A stretch of 64,000 bases of DNA from Anisodus tanguticus (Eukaryota; Streptophyta; Magnoliopsida; Solanales; Solanaceae). This document shows positions 33,991-45,161 of the stretch, piece after piece. The position numbers and the translations under genes were made by a program. The stretch spans positions 16,046,001 through 16,110,000 of the forward strand of contig CM067541.1 in assembly GCA_034509755.1 (NCBI GenBank), read 5' to 3'. Each line of letters begins with the position of its first letter. Positions within the stretch are counted from its first letter, which is position 1. The notes beneath the pieces were generated by a model. The model was not told where the DNA came from. It did not search any database and was given only the letters and a program-made list of their open reading frames with translations.

Positions 33991-34125
33991 CATGGCAGTT
34001 GAGAGGCCCACTCCACCTATGCAAGAGCCATCCTTGTTCCTCTTTTTTCTACTCTTTCCTTTGTTTCTATTATTGGACATACGAATCTTATTTATCACCT
34101 TAATTATTATAGTTAATGAGTATAT
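33991..34125. other. Short spacer
   Basis: AT-rich; nothing recognised. Confidence 0.3.
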
Positions 34126-34339
34126 TGTTGAATATTATAATTATTCTTGATTGAATTTTCTTATTAATATCGTATATATATATATATATATATATAGTAT
34201 ACAATTGTAGTTTTAATAGAATTAGGATCTCTATTTTACCTTAATTACAATTGTAGTTCTAATAGAATTAGGATCTCTATTTTATCTTAATTACACTAAA
34301 TATTAATTACAGAATATATTGTGAATATATTCACTATCA
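34126..34339 (-). repeat. LTR of the truncated minus-strand Copia
   Basis: 214 bp, TG...CA ends on the minus strand. It contains a TA microsatellite (34170-34195) and an imperfect direct duplication of about 47 bp (34202-34250 and 34249-34297, sharing AATAGAATTAGGATCTCTAT). Confidence 0.65.
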
Positions 34340-34573
34340 CACCCCTTCAGTCGGAGCGGGAGGAGGCCGGACGATGAGACTGAATCTGAAGTTAAGGAAC
34401 AATTGTCGAGGAAGCCCATTTGTGAAGATATCTGCGTACTGATACGAAGAAGGAATATGCAACACCCTAACGTGACCCATTGCAATCTTCTGACGAATAA
34501 AGTGAATATCCATCTCAATATGAAAGGTTCGCTGATGTTGAACCGGGTTATGTGAATAACCATCTCAATATGT
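34126..34573 (-). mobile_element. 3' end of a minus-strand Copia element
   Basis: The LTR (34126-34339) starts, on the minus strand, TGATAGTGAATATA and ends TTCAACA. To its right the minus strand encodes the RNase H C-terminus with NPVQHQRTFHIEMDIHFIRQ and VRVLHIPSSYQYADIF. Its TGA stop (34337-34339) is the first three bases of the LTR. The rest of the element is missing; at about 34555-34573 it abuts a plus-strand Copia of a different lineage. The C-terminal motifs match the family at 44747-50073. Confidence 0.8.
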
Positions 34574-34591
34574 TCTCATATATGTCAAAGA

Positions 34592-34660
34592 GTATGAAGT
34601 TTGTATGTCATCACTGTAACTCCCCTGGACACTTAAAACCATACTGTTTCAAACTTTAAA
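34592..34660 (+). pseudogene. Gag zinc knuckle (CCHC)
   Basis: The frame encodes FVCHHCNSPGHLKPYC, matching CX2CX4HX4C, the nucleic-acid-binding knuckle of retrotransposon nucleocapsid. It is followed by stops. It is the leftmost identifiable piece of the SIRE-like element. Confidence 0.75.
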
Positions 34661-34676
34661 ATTTGTAAGCAAAATA

Positions 34677-35335
34677 TTGCCTAAATTATTGTCCAACACT
34701 TCGGATAAACATCGAAGCAACATTTCTGAGCCAAAAGGTAAAAAATATTTTAAGAGAGTTTGGATTCCTAAAAAGGATGTAACTTGTAATGTTGCCATAA
34801 CTGCATTAAGAATTAACATTTCAGGTTCTTGGTACTTTGATAATGGATGTTCTCGCCACATGACATGTACAAAAGGTTTTCTCAAGAACTATGAGTCATT
34901 CAATGAGGAAACGTGACTTATGGAGGTGACAGTAAAATCAGAATAATTGAAAAAGGGATCTTGGATGTTCCTGTATTTCCTGCCTTAAGAAATGTCTTAC
35001 ACGTTGAGGGCTTAATGGCTAATTTGATTAGTATTAGTCAACTGCGTGATGACAATCTTGAGGTAAAGTTTAATAAGAATGCATGTAAAGTTACGAATGA
35101 AGCAAATACATGTGTCATGACATGTACAAGAACAAGTGACAATTGTTATCTTGTTGTAAGACAAGAAACATGCAATAATGCTAAGATCGATGACACAACA
35201 CTATGGAATCAAAAGTTGGGGCATGTCAACTACCACAATTTAGAAAAATTGGTCTCATATGAAACGGTTAGAGGCATATCCAAACTTAGCCATGAAGGTA
35301 AAACTGTCTGTGAAGATTGTTTGAAAGGTAAATAA
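34677..35335 (+). pseudogene. SIRE-like protease and integrase zinc-finger region
   Basis: The frame 34677-34916 contains WYFDNGCSRHMTCTKGFL: the catalytic Asp remains but the neighbouring Ser is Asn. After a frameshift, 34913-35335 has VLHVEGLMANLISISQL and LWNQKLGHVNYHNLEKLV, then the zinc-finger Cys pair VCEDCLKGK before a stop at 35333. Confidence 0.8.
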
Positions 35336-36187
35336 ACTCGTGTCTCTCATAATGTTGTCCAACATGACGGACAACATTCAAGTATGTCTCACTATTTTCA
35401 ATTGCTACATATGGATTTAATGGTCCAATTGAAGTAGACAGTCTAGGAGGCATGAGGTATTCCTTTGTGTTAGTAGATGATTTTTCTAGATATTCTTGGA
35501 TATATTTTTTGAAAGAGAAATCACAAACGTTTGACATGTTTAAAATCATGCACTCTAGAATTAGAAATTTATTATATTCTCCTATTTTTCGGATTAGATC
35601 CGACCATGGAAAAGAATTTGAAAATAGTTCATTCACAAATTTTTGTCAAAACGTTTATGGGCATTGCAAGAAATGGCCATAAAAAATTTTACAAGCATTT
35701 TTACAAGAAATGGCCAGAACGTAAAAATAGGACATTGCAAGAAATGGCTAGAGTAATGCTTAGTTCTAAACACTTGTCAAAACGTTTATGGGCAGAAGCC
35801 TTGAATACTGTTAATCACATAGTTAATAGAGTCTATCTAAGGCTAGGAACAAAGATGACACCCTATGAGATTATAAATGGAAAGAAACCAAACTTGCATT
35901 ACTTTCATGTTTTTGGGTGTATTTGTTATATTTTAAATGACATGGATTATTTGGCAAAATTTGACTCTAAGAGTGATAAAAGATTTTTTGTTGGGTATTC
36001 ACAAAATATTCATGCTTATCGAGTATACAATCTGAGATCCAGAACTGTACAAAAGTCTGTAAATGTTATCTTTGATGATTTTTTTGATGTTTCAGGAAAA
36101 ACTATTGAAAATAACATTGTCGATATAATGGAGAGTTCACAGATTGCAGAAGAATCGGATGTTGCCACAAATGTTTTGCCACACTGA
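35336..36187 (+). pseudogene. SIRE-like integrase core (degenerate, with internal duplication)
   Basis: Fragments in shifting frames: HMDLMVQ (35407), SFVLVDDFSRYSWIYFL (35460-35510), IFRIRSDHGKEFENSSF (35585-35635), then ERKNRTLQEMARVMLSS (35715-35765) and MTPYEIINGKKPNLHYFHVFG. Between the second core Asp and the ERKNR motif the normal sequence is replaced by a local repeat (TCAAAACGTTTATGGGCA at 35647 and 35777, and CAAGAAATGGCC three times), so the catalytic Glu region is rearranged. Confidence 0.75.
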
Positions 36188-36439
36188 AGCAACATCCGAA
36201 ACAGCAATAGAGACCATAGAGGCCACAGATGAGGAGTCAAGTGCTGAATGGTTAGACCAAGTTCGAAGGGACCCCTCATCAAGAATTATGAAGAATCATC
36301 CAACGGGCCAAGTGATAGAGGGAGTTTTTGAAGAAATTAAAACAAGAGGAAAAGAACCACTCAACTACAGAGAAATGGTAAGATATGTATGTATGTCAAC
36401 CATATATCAAGAGGTTAGTCTTTCTTGTTGTATATCTTA

Positions 36440-37396
36440 TTAGAACCAAAGAATGTTGTAGAAGCACTTAAAGATAATTTTTGGATTCAAGCAATGCAAG
36501 AAGAACTTGAACAATTCTCTCGAAATGAAGTCTGAGACTTAGTTCCACGTCCAAATAATGCAAATATAATTGGAACTAAGTGGATTTTTAAAAATAAATC
36601 AGACAAATCAGGAATAGTTGTTAGAAACAAAGCTCGTCTAGTTGCACAATGATATACTTAGGTTGAAGGAATTGATTTCGATGAAACCTTCGCATCTGTA
36701 GTCAGAATTGAGTCAATTAGGCTTTTACTTGACATTGCTTGTTGTCTGAAAATTACTTTACACTAAATGGATGTAAAAGGTGCCTTCTTAAATGATTATT
36801 TAGACAAGGAGGTATATGTTGAACAACCAAAAGGATTTGAAGATCCTTACCATCCACACTATGGGTACAATCTTAAAAAGGCTTTGTATGGGTTGAAACA
36901 AGCCCCTCGTGCATGGTATGGTCGTTTAACTAACTTTCTTCTTGAATTTGGTTTTAACCGTGGTGAAGCTGATCATACTTTGTTTATTAAACGACACGAT
37001 GTAGATATTATAATTGCTCAAATATACGTGGATGACATAGTCTTTGGATCGACTTCACAGTGATACCTAAATTAATTTGTTGAAGCTATGTCATCAATAT
37101 TTGAAATGAGCATGATTGTGGAATTAACTTTTTTCTTATGCTTGCAGATAAAGCAAAGTGAATATGAAATTTTTATCTCACAGAGTAAATATGCCAAGAA
37201 TCTAGTTAAAAGATTTGGTTTGGAGAACGCTAAACAGATGAAAACGCCAATGAGTTTATCGAAGAAGGTATGTAAGGATAATGTTGGTGAAAATGTCGAC
37301 CCAACATTATATCGATCTATGATAGGTATCCTTATTTATCTTACTGCTAGTCTCCTAGATATCATGTTTAGTATTTGTGTTTGTGCACGTTTTTAA
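36440..37396 (+). pseudogene. SIRE-like reverse transcriptase
   Basis: After the RT start (WIQAMQEELEQF near 36480) and KWIFKNK, the frame 36767-37063 carries MDVKGAFLNDYLDKEVYVEQ, KKALYGLKQAPRAWYGRL and the intact active site IYVDDIVFGSTS. The frame 37088-37396 continues with the connection segment (SQSKYAKNLVKRFGLENAKQ). Stops at about 36534, 36650, 36763 and 37062 show decay. Confidence 0.82.
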
Positions 37397-37961
37397 GCCT
37401 GTCCCAAAATGTCTCACTTAAATGTCGTGAAACGTTATATGTTGCTGGCGCATGTGAGTTGGGAATTTGGTATTCCAAAGATATTAATCCTAACTTAATA
37501 GGATTTAGTGACTCGGATTAGGCTGGAGATGTGGATGATAGAAAAAGTACAAGTGGAGGATGTTTTATCTTGGCAATAACCTTGTTTCATGGTATAGTCG
37601 TAAACAAAACTGTGTCTCACTTTCAACTGCTGAATCTGAATATGTAGCAGCTGGAAGTTGTTGCTCTCAATTAATATGACTAAGACACATGTTAGACGAC
37701 TATGGATTTACTAACAATATTTTGATTTTGTACTGTGATAATTTGAGTGTAATAAATATTTCCAAAAATTCAGTTCAACACTCACGTACAAAACATATTG
37801 ATATTAGACATCACTTCTTAAGAGATTTAGTTGAAAAACAGCTAGTTAAAATTGAACATGTTGACACTCTTCATCAACTAGCTGATATTTTTACAAAAGC
37901 TTTGGACCATGAGAGATTTTCTAGCTTAATGAAATTTGTTGATCTTTGTAATCTCTAAAAA
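37397..37961 (+). pseudogene. SIRE-like RNase H
   Basis: Segments include GFSDSD*AGDVDDRKSTSGG near 37500-37560 (an in-frame stop sits in the catalytic motif), then LYCDNLSVINISKN, SRTKHIDIRHHFLRD and LADIFTKALDHERF in the open frame 37689-37958. Confidence 0.8.
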
Positions 37962-38818
37962 AACATTTTTGGTGAATGTCAGCTGAAATATTATCTAACA
38001 TTTAGGGTGACATTTACCTATGTAATATCACTAACTGATTATTATTGTTTTATAGTGCATAATTTTTTGTCACACAAGCATGATCCTTCAATAAGAATAT
38101 GTTGTCTGAGTGATACTGTTCTCTGCGATGATATATATCATAAAAAAGGAGTATCAAAATAAGGCAAAACATTTACAAATGTTTGGCAACTGTGAAAAAT
38201 GGGCAAAGCCCTTGAAAAGATACCATTCCTATTCTATAAGAGTTTTGAGTGCTTCAAAAGAATTTTGAGAATACTAAATAATTATTCTTATTTTTTACAC
38301 GAAAAACTCTTTTTGTATGTGTTTTATGATTAGATCAAGGACACAATGAAAAAATGTTACATTGACCCTTTGGTCAAACTCATAAAATACGTATAAAACG
38401 TGTCTTGATTGAAGGGATCAAAATGAAAAGTTATTGTGCGATCAAAATACTTGTGTCGTCCAAAATGTTACCAACATTGCTGTTGACATTTTCAGAATGT
38501 GATATGTGTTGGGATGGTGTTCTTATATGATCTTTGAAATATCATATCTTACTCCCTATTATATGTCGTGTTTACAGGAATTTCAAAAGTTAAAGTGATA
38601 AGATTAATTTTTATTCCTACCGTGATGTTTATTTGTTTTATCTCAATATTTTAGGTGTAGGTTATTGTGTAAAATTGAAACACCTAAAACTAAGAGATTT
38701 TTGTTGCTAAGAAAGGTTTGCTATGTATATAAATATTCCTCTCATTTACTATTATTCTATCATTTCCAATTTTCCCATAAAAAAAAGGGGGAAATCACAT
38801 CGAGTACCCACATAACCG
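37962..38818 (+). other. Spacer between pol and ORF3
   Basis: AT-rich noncoding sequence of the SIRE-like element, including a short run of G/A (38779-38795) just before ORF3. No ORF is supported. Confidence 0.5.
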
Positions 38819-40387
38819 ATGGAATCACCAAACCAAACTCCAATCTCAATCAAAAATCCTAACTTCTCAAAACCCTCTCCTAAATTCTCACCAATGTATA
38901 CCTCTCCAATGTCAACACCAATGTTAGCCAACACTCCGACCAACACCCCAATGAGTACAAGCCCTACTATGAACACTGAATCGTTTGAGCAAAATGAACC
39001 GCAACAACCCTACCAGTTATCTTCTTCACCATCCACAGAGGAATTGTCCAAAGCTATAGTATTTAAAGGTTTAGATGATCCTTTAGACATTAGCTACCCA
39101 GGTGATGACAATAATACAATAGATGTTGATGAAACATCTGATATTTCAGCATTGAGTAAACGACCAAGATCTTTCACCTTCCCTACTCGTCGATCGAGTA
39201 GAATATTTGAGAGAACAGTTCGTGAAGAGCCGAGCACCAAAAGGTTCAGATTTGATACATCTACACTTTCTTGCTCGAGCAGTGACGGTGACGACACAAA
39301 CTTTGTGCTCTCAACTAAAGAAAGTGAAGAAGAACCAACTACTTCTGTACCGCAAAATGTGTCTCAAGAAAACGAGGAAGTTCCTGATGAAACTCCACTG
39401 AAGCAATTCTTTCCAAAGGGAATTCCCAGATATGCCAAATCAAGTGCTGCTCCAAATGTTGCCATTGATGCCACAATATCTCAAGCAATATTTCAGCCAA
39501 CATCAGAAGAGACACAAACACTAACATCCTCCAGCAAAACCGAATCTGATTTAGACCTTGATGTACCTATCTACTCAAACAAATTCTATTCTAAAACTAA
39601 TTTTGATAATTAGGATTGGTACAAGAATAAAGTTATTAGGTCTGGAAAAGTATTAGACATTGCCTCATGTTCAGAATATGATTTGGTAGAGTTCTTGAAA
39701 GAAAGACAGCTCCTAGTATTTGTTACTGAGAAAAGACTGTATGTTGATAAAATAATTAGGTTATTTTATGCTAATTTGAGTTCTGCTATAGAGGATACCT
39801 CCTCGAAGAAATTTGGGAAGGTATATCTCTATAACAGAGTATATTTCTTCACACATGCTGTTATAAACCAATGTATGAGATTAAATGCTGAGGAGAATAT
39901 TAGAGAAGCAGACACTGCAATGGACAATAGAGATGAAGTAATTGAGTACCTCACAGGAGGTATAATGCATAAGTGGATCTCTAGATGTCCAGCCTCTAAA
40001 TTAACAACCATGTTTGCCACCCTTCACAAAATTGCTATACACAATTGGCTTTCTTCAACGAATGAGTCAATTGTAACTACAGAACAAGCCACCATGCTGT
40101 ATAAAATTGAGAAAGGTTTGAGAGTTGATCTGGGCAAAATGATCTTCCATCAAGTTACCAACTTGGCACAAAAAGAATCAACCTCAATCCTCCCTTATCA
40201 CTCTCTGATATACAAAGTTTTAACTACCCAAGGTCTTAAGCCTAAGAGAGAGGACACATTAGGGAAGATTCCTGAATTGTACACAGTAAACAAAGCAGTT
40301 TTGAAGAGTAGAGACAGAATCATCGATCTACCCTGGAAAATGGAAGAAATAATGCAGATGTTAACAGGAATGTCACAACATTCTTGA
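38819..40387 (+). pseudogene. SIRE-like ORF3 (post-pol ORF), one in-frame stop
   Basis: 264 codons open to a TAG at 39611-39613; the same frame continues to 40387, apart from that stop, for about 520 codons. Residues 1-110 are Pro/Ser/Thr/Asn-rich with repeated PMSTP/NTPT motifs. Residues 110-250 are acidic with basic patches (KRPRSFTFPTRRSSR). The C-terminal half is a predicted globular domain (LVEFLKERQLLVFVTEKRL, then VYLYNRVYFFTHAVINQCM) that resembles the plant transposon-associated domain often found in such ORFs. I saw no signal peptide or clear membrane helix, so an envelope role is not supported by this copy. It is much better conserved than the adjacent pol. Confidence 0.75.
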
Positions 40388-41037
40388 CAACACTGGTCTA
40401 AGACAGTCTCCACTGTCTACTGAATGACTTGTGAGTCAAATTTCAAAGATCAACCAACAAATCTTTGAGGCTGATACTGTGAGGAATGCTCTGATTCAAG
40501 CCGAGACCATTTCATGCTGCTAATTTCTTCACAAAAAGGGAGAGAAAATGATGTTGTTGAAGCCGAGGGAAGAAGAGGAAGTGCTGATGCAAGGGGAGTT
40601 GATGAAGAAGGCTAGAGGCTGGTGTTCTGTGCAGAGAAACAGTTATGCAGGAGTAGAAAGCTGTTGCTGCTGTATGATGAGTTAGGAGAAGTCGTTGCTA
40701 CTAGTTGATACTGTATAAGGGTCGTGAATGTTGCTCAATCTGAGCAGTTAATTGTTCGACAAGATAGATATTGATTTATGTGGACAATGGAATATTTTTT
40801 TTATTGTCTGTATATAAATCTATATAACTGGATGATATGTATATATGTGCTAACATCTTTCTTCTTTTCTAATCCTATGAATCAGTACACACGTGATTAC
40901 TTGAAAGCCATCACAGGTTAATGGGGAGCATAACATTGATATTATTGATCACAAATGTCGGACAACATTTGTCTCAATATCCTACGTCAGTTTAGGTTTA
41001 TAATGAGTTTTGTGAAAAAAGGCAAAAAAATGGAGAT
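40388..41037 (+). other. 3' UTR and polypurine tract of the SIRE-like element
   Basis: Degenerate coding tail of ORF3 extends to about 40620. The purine tract AAAAAAATGGAGA (41024-41036) abuts the LTR start at 41038, giving plus-strand priming position. Confidence 0.6.
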
Positions 41038-41912
41038 TGTTAATGTTACATTTGGTGTTGTGACATTTGTACCAACATATATCTTTGAGTATTGATATGT
41101 ATATGTAAATATGTTGGGACAAATGTTACACAACATTCAGACCAACATTTTTTAGAACAATTTTGCCTTACTTCGCGTTAAGCAATAATATTTTACTGTG
41201 AGGTAAAAACGACTTAGGCGTGGTGAATTGGAGTTGTATAAAACGTGGGAGAAAGAGTCAAAGCTTGGGGAAGAAGTCGAGTAAGGAACAAGACAAAGTT
41301 GTTGAGATTTTCACTCCTTAATCATCTACCATAAGTTGGCCATCTTTTCTTAACTTCCACAACTGATCGATGAGCCTTTCAAGGGAACTCTCTGCTATAA
41401 ATAGAGAGGCCACAACATTGTATCGATATCCAGAATCAGATTTCAAAATACCAAGAGAGCTCTCGGGATTTCATCTCAGAAATCTGGATCACCAGTGTTG
41501 CCTGAGTGTGTCGATAACATTCTGTCCAACATTACAATTGTTGTTTAGATTCTAGATTAGTTTTGTATGGAGAGATTGTAATGAGAGGTTGTCTATGTTT
41601 ACTTAGTTAGATTTTTCAGGCAGAAGTCATATGCTACTTCAACTTTTAATTCCTTTCCATTTAATATTGTAAATCTGTAAAGAAAGGAATTTGTATTTTT
41701 GTATATAATATATATACAATACATTTGGTCATTGACCATCATAAGTTATATTATGAAAATTTAAACCTTTGTATTATTTAAATTTTGTTGTATTTACTCT
41801 TTAAAGTTTTAGTTTTTGTTAAGTGTTGTTACTGGTGTCGGACGACATAATTGCCGACATTCGATAAATTTCATTTTGTTTTTACTTTCCGTATCGTTTT
41901 ACACTCTTTTCA
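41038..41912 (+). repeat. 3' LTR of the SIRE-like element
   Basis: It begins TGTTAATGTTACATTTGG right after the purine tract. The end near TTTTACA (41906-41912) is a best guess because no partner LTR exists. A TATA box (TATAAATA, 41396-41403) lies 360 bp in. Several ACAACATT / CCAACATT words occur. Confidence 0.6.
41396..41403 (+). promoter_or_regulatory. TATA box in the SIRE-like LTR
   Basis: TATAAATA followed by GAGAGGCC, a strong match to plant TATA boxes, at a sensible distance from the LTR start. Confidence 0.5.
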
Positions 41913-43829
41913 GTTTTAAAATTCATCTTCCAAGAGTATGAGAAACTGGTCTTCCTAATGACTTTTTGTTGCTAACAAATTTTATATTTGACTGCAAAGT
42001 TTAACTTCTCAATATATGGTTAATACTTATTCAAGTATTTTCGTTGTGAGAATTAATATATTTAAGATGAGAAATAAATCATTAAATTTTATATTCTCAC
42101 GACCGCGCGAAGCACTGGGCTGTTTCACTAATTAGAAAAAAATTAAATAAGCATCTTTGGTAGTATAAATTAATATAACATATAACTATATGCTCCAATA
42201 TACTAAATATATAAAGTAATAGATGAATTAACCCAAATGTATACTCATTATATATAAGCATTATCTTTCTAATAAAAAAAGGAATTGAAACCTTTTTCAT
42301 CATTGATCTTTGGTGGCATCTCTCATAGGCCAAAGATTTTATTTTATTTTTTCTCATTTTAAAAATAATTTTTCCTATTTTTCTATTTTCTTATTGTACA
42401 TTAATAACAAATATGACAATTACTATTCTTTCATTCATTTCTATTATTTAATGTAGAAATACAACAATTAATGAAAATAATAATGGACAATTGAAAGCCT
42501 TCTTGAATTGTAGTGGCTAATGAAAAGGTTACAAGAATCTATACTATTCCATCATGAATAATTTTTCATTTATTTTATGTTGATTTTTTTGAGAGTCCTT
42601 ATTAAAGAAACCAACGTTTCTTCCATTATAGTGCACCCAATAACTCAAACAACCGTTCTCTTCCCGTTATTAAATCCCAAAGCCTCACCAGTTTTTATCT
42701 GAAAGAAATTCAGTGGTCAACTGCTAAAGAAATGCTACCTCTTTGATGTAGTATTATAGCTTGTTTGACCAAGCTTATAAAATCTGTTTATTTTGAAAAA
42801 TATTTTTTTTAAAAGTGATTTACAAAAAAGTATTTTTAGTGAGAAATAGTTTGTGTTTGGCCAAATTAATTTTAAAAACACTTTTGAGCAGCAATTAGTG
42901 TTTGGATAACCGTTTAAAAAGTGTTTCTAAGTGTATTTTTTTCAAAAGTGTTTTTTAAAAAAGTACTTCCGGACAAAAGCTATTTTATTAACCTTTTGAA
43001 AAACTTCTTCTGCTACGACATATAACAATCTCCAAGATCTTCCTAAATAAGCTATAGGCCCGAGCAGATTGGACTCTATTGGCATGCCTAGGTTCAGACT
43101 TAGACAAGCCAAGAGGTACAACAACAACCTTCCTTATGTTAACTATGATGGTGAATCAACTGATCTAGGAACCTGAGTCCCTTTTTTTTGCCGTTAAATG
43201 TAAGATGCGTAGTTTGCATAAAAGTAGGACCTAACTTTCATAAGTGCAAAGTTAACATTTTTTGTAGACCAATCTTTTGTAAAGGAATTTGTTTAACAAA
43301 TTCTAACATAGTTTCGGAGGAGGTAAGGTGTCATGCCCTCCTTCTTCATGTTTTTATATACTGAATTCTAATATACAAGGTAGGGGTCAATGCCAACTTC
43401 TCCTGTTCCTGCAGGTGGTTAACCTGAGGTGAAACTGGATTAAATAAAAAAAATTGAAGCTATAGACTCGTGCATCTATTTTACTTCTCATATATCGAAT
43501 CATATAGAGATTTTATAGTATAATTTTTTCTAATTAGATAAACACTATTTAGAGATATGAACATTGTTTGTAGTAGATGAACTACGTATAATTTAAAACT
43601 TAAAAGTTGCTTTAATTAGTTGAATACTAAAAGTTAAAATTGATTCTTTACATGAGCCTGCAAAATAATTTTCGGTGATACAGGATTGTTGGTCTCCTTC
43701 GTTGCGGAAAAGTATAATTTTTTTTTGCTATATATTATGCTTAAAAACATAAAATAAGTAACAAATGAGCAATTATAGAAGAATGATAAAAGGTTTTATG
43801 CTATAAAGATCAAAAAATGATTCTTTTAA
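41913..43829. other. Intergenic region with repeat fragments
   Basis: It holds a possible Helitron 3'-end relic at 42100-42135 (CCGCGCGAAGCACTGG followed by CACTAAT) and part of a common Solanaceae MITE at 42756-43010. The rest is AT-rich with no ORF or element that I recognise. Confidence 0.4.
42756..43010. repeat. Truncated MITE-like repeat
   Basis: Starts GCTTGTTTGACCAAGCTTAT and includes GTGTTTGGCCAAATTAATTT, AGCAGCAATTAGTGTTTGG and several AAAAGTGTTTTT blocks, the hallmark of an abundant Solanaceae MITE. The opposite end is not recognisable. Confidence 0.5.
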
Positions 43830-44741
43830 TCTATATTATATTAAAAGCATGAACTTCTAAACTTAAAAATTAAATTACCTAAATATCCTTCTAATTTATT
43901 ATTAATAATATGTATGTATTAATAATACATTTAACAGTGATATTCAGAAAAAAGAAAATGTTCAGAAGGGTTGTGTACAGTTGCGAAAGTTGTGTCTATT
44001 CTATTTAGTAAGTAATCTTTAGTTAACCATTGACTTATTTAAAATTGTAAACAACACCTTTTTCTTTGAATACACTAAAAATTACAGTATCATTGAATAT
44101 CTACGTTTCCATAGTTCTCTTTAAGCCTTTTATTCTTCTTACATGTGTCATACTTCAATAAAAATATATTCAATCATTTTTTGTCATTCGCTTTCAGTTT
44201 TAAATTCATTGGGTATGTTGTTGTTTTAATTTTTAAATGTTTTACTTCCTATGGGATTGAGTTGTTGTGATAGAAAAAATTAAAATGCAAATTTGATTAT
44301 CTTAAGTAAGCATTGTATCATGATGACAGAATTGTCATTTGATTAGTTAATTTGCATGGTATGAAAAAATTACTATTCTAAAATATTTTCCTCGAAATGC
44401 CTTATCTATAATATGATTCCGTATTTTTTAAATTAAAATATACACTATTTTACTCCAACGAATTATTTTTTGCATTTTATAACAATTTAGGAGTATTGGA
44501 ATTGGAGGATGAGGTTGTTGAGAATTGATACTTTGGCCACTTTGACAAAACATGTGTCCTATATGTGAATACTAATTCTGCAACTATACTCATTTTGCAG
44601 AACTGCAAGATGTTGGATTTCTGACATAACATTAGAAGCAATATTTCAACTGATTGGAGGGTTTTGGAAGTAATGAATACCCGAAAAAGCAAGCTTCTTC
44701 ATATTCCAATTGACATAACATAACCATTTGCATTCCTATTG

Positions 44742-44746
44742 ATTAT
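44742..44746. repeat. Left target duplication of the young Copia
   Basis: ATTAT, identical to 50074-50078. Confidence 0.85.
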
Positions 44747-45161
44747 TGAAAGAAATAATCCCCTTGATTATTTTTATTAATTGAAAGACTATATATACAA
44801 GTTAATATTTCCATAATAGAAGAATCCTATTCCTATTCTATTTCTAAAACCTTATTCTACCATAATTCTAACTATACAATTATGGTAAGTGTATAACACT
44901 AATTAAGGTAACCTTTACACTACAATATACTACAAATATATATACCATATATACAAGATTGTCTTGTCCTCAATACACACGAGAATGGGCCATTGCTTGG
45001 CCGAAAGCCCACTGTTGGCCTACTGGCCGAGAGCCCTCTGCTAGGCCGGGCCAATCCACCGCCGCACCTTCTTCGCTTTGTCGCTTTAATCCAGTGATAT
45101 ATATGTGATATACACTGCTGTATATTCAATGTATATCACATGTATATTGCTCTGTTTAACA
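44747..45161 (-). repeat. 3' LTR of the young Copia
   Basis: 415 bp. On the minus strand it begins TGTTAAACAG and ends CTTTCA. A short purine tract GGGGGTG lies immediately inside the element (45162-45170). Confidence 0.92.

Larger units (their letters stand above)
34574..41912 (+). mobile_element. SIRE/Maximus-like Copia with a third ORF, 5'-truncated
   Basis: Order: CCHC zinc knuckle (34592-34660), protease (34820-34990), integrase (35200-36187), RT (36440-37070), RNase H (37400-37958), a gap with remnants, ORF3 (38819-40387), purine tract (41025-41037) and 3' LTR (41038-about 41912). The layout of pol followed by a long extra ORF and a long 3' UTR, with the WYxDxGCSRHMT protease and YVDDIVFG RT motifs, is characteristic of the SIRE/Maximus lineage. 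The 5' LTR and most of gag are missing. Pol has many stops, ORF3 one. Confidence 0.85.

Noticed and set aside
33444..34002. Overlapping ORFs near the SINE
   Set aside because: They cross the SINE and its flanks in all frames and have no domain.
38819..40387. Envelope gene identity for the SIRE-like ORF3
   Set aside because: No signal peptide, no clear transmembrane helix and no glycoprotein-like cysteine pattern was visible, so only a post-pol ORF is called.
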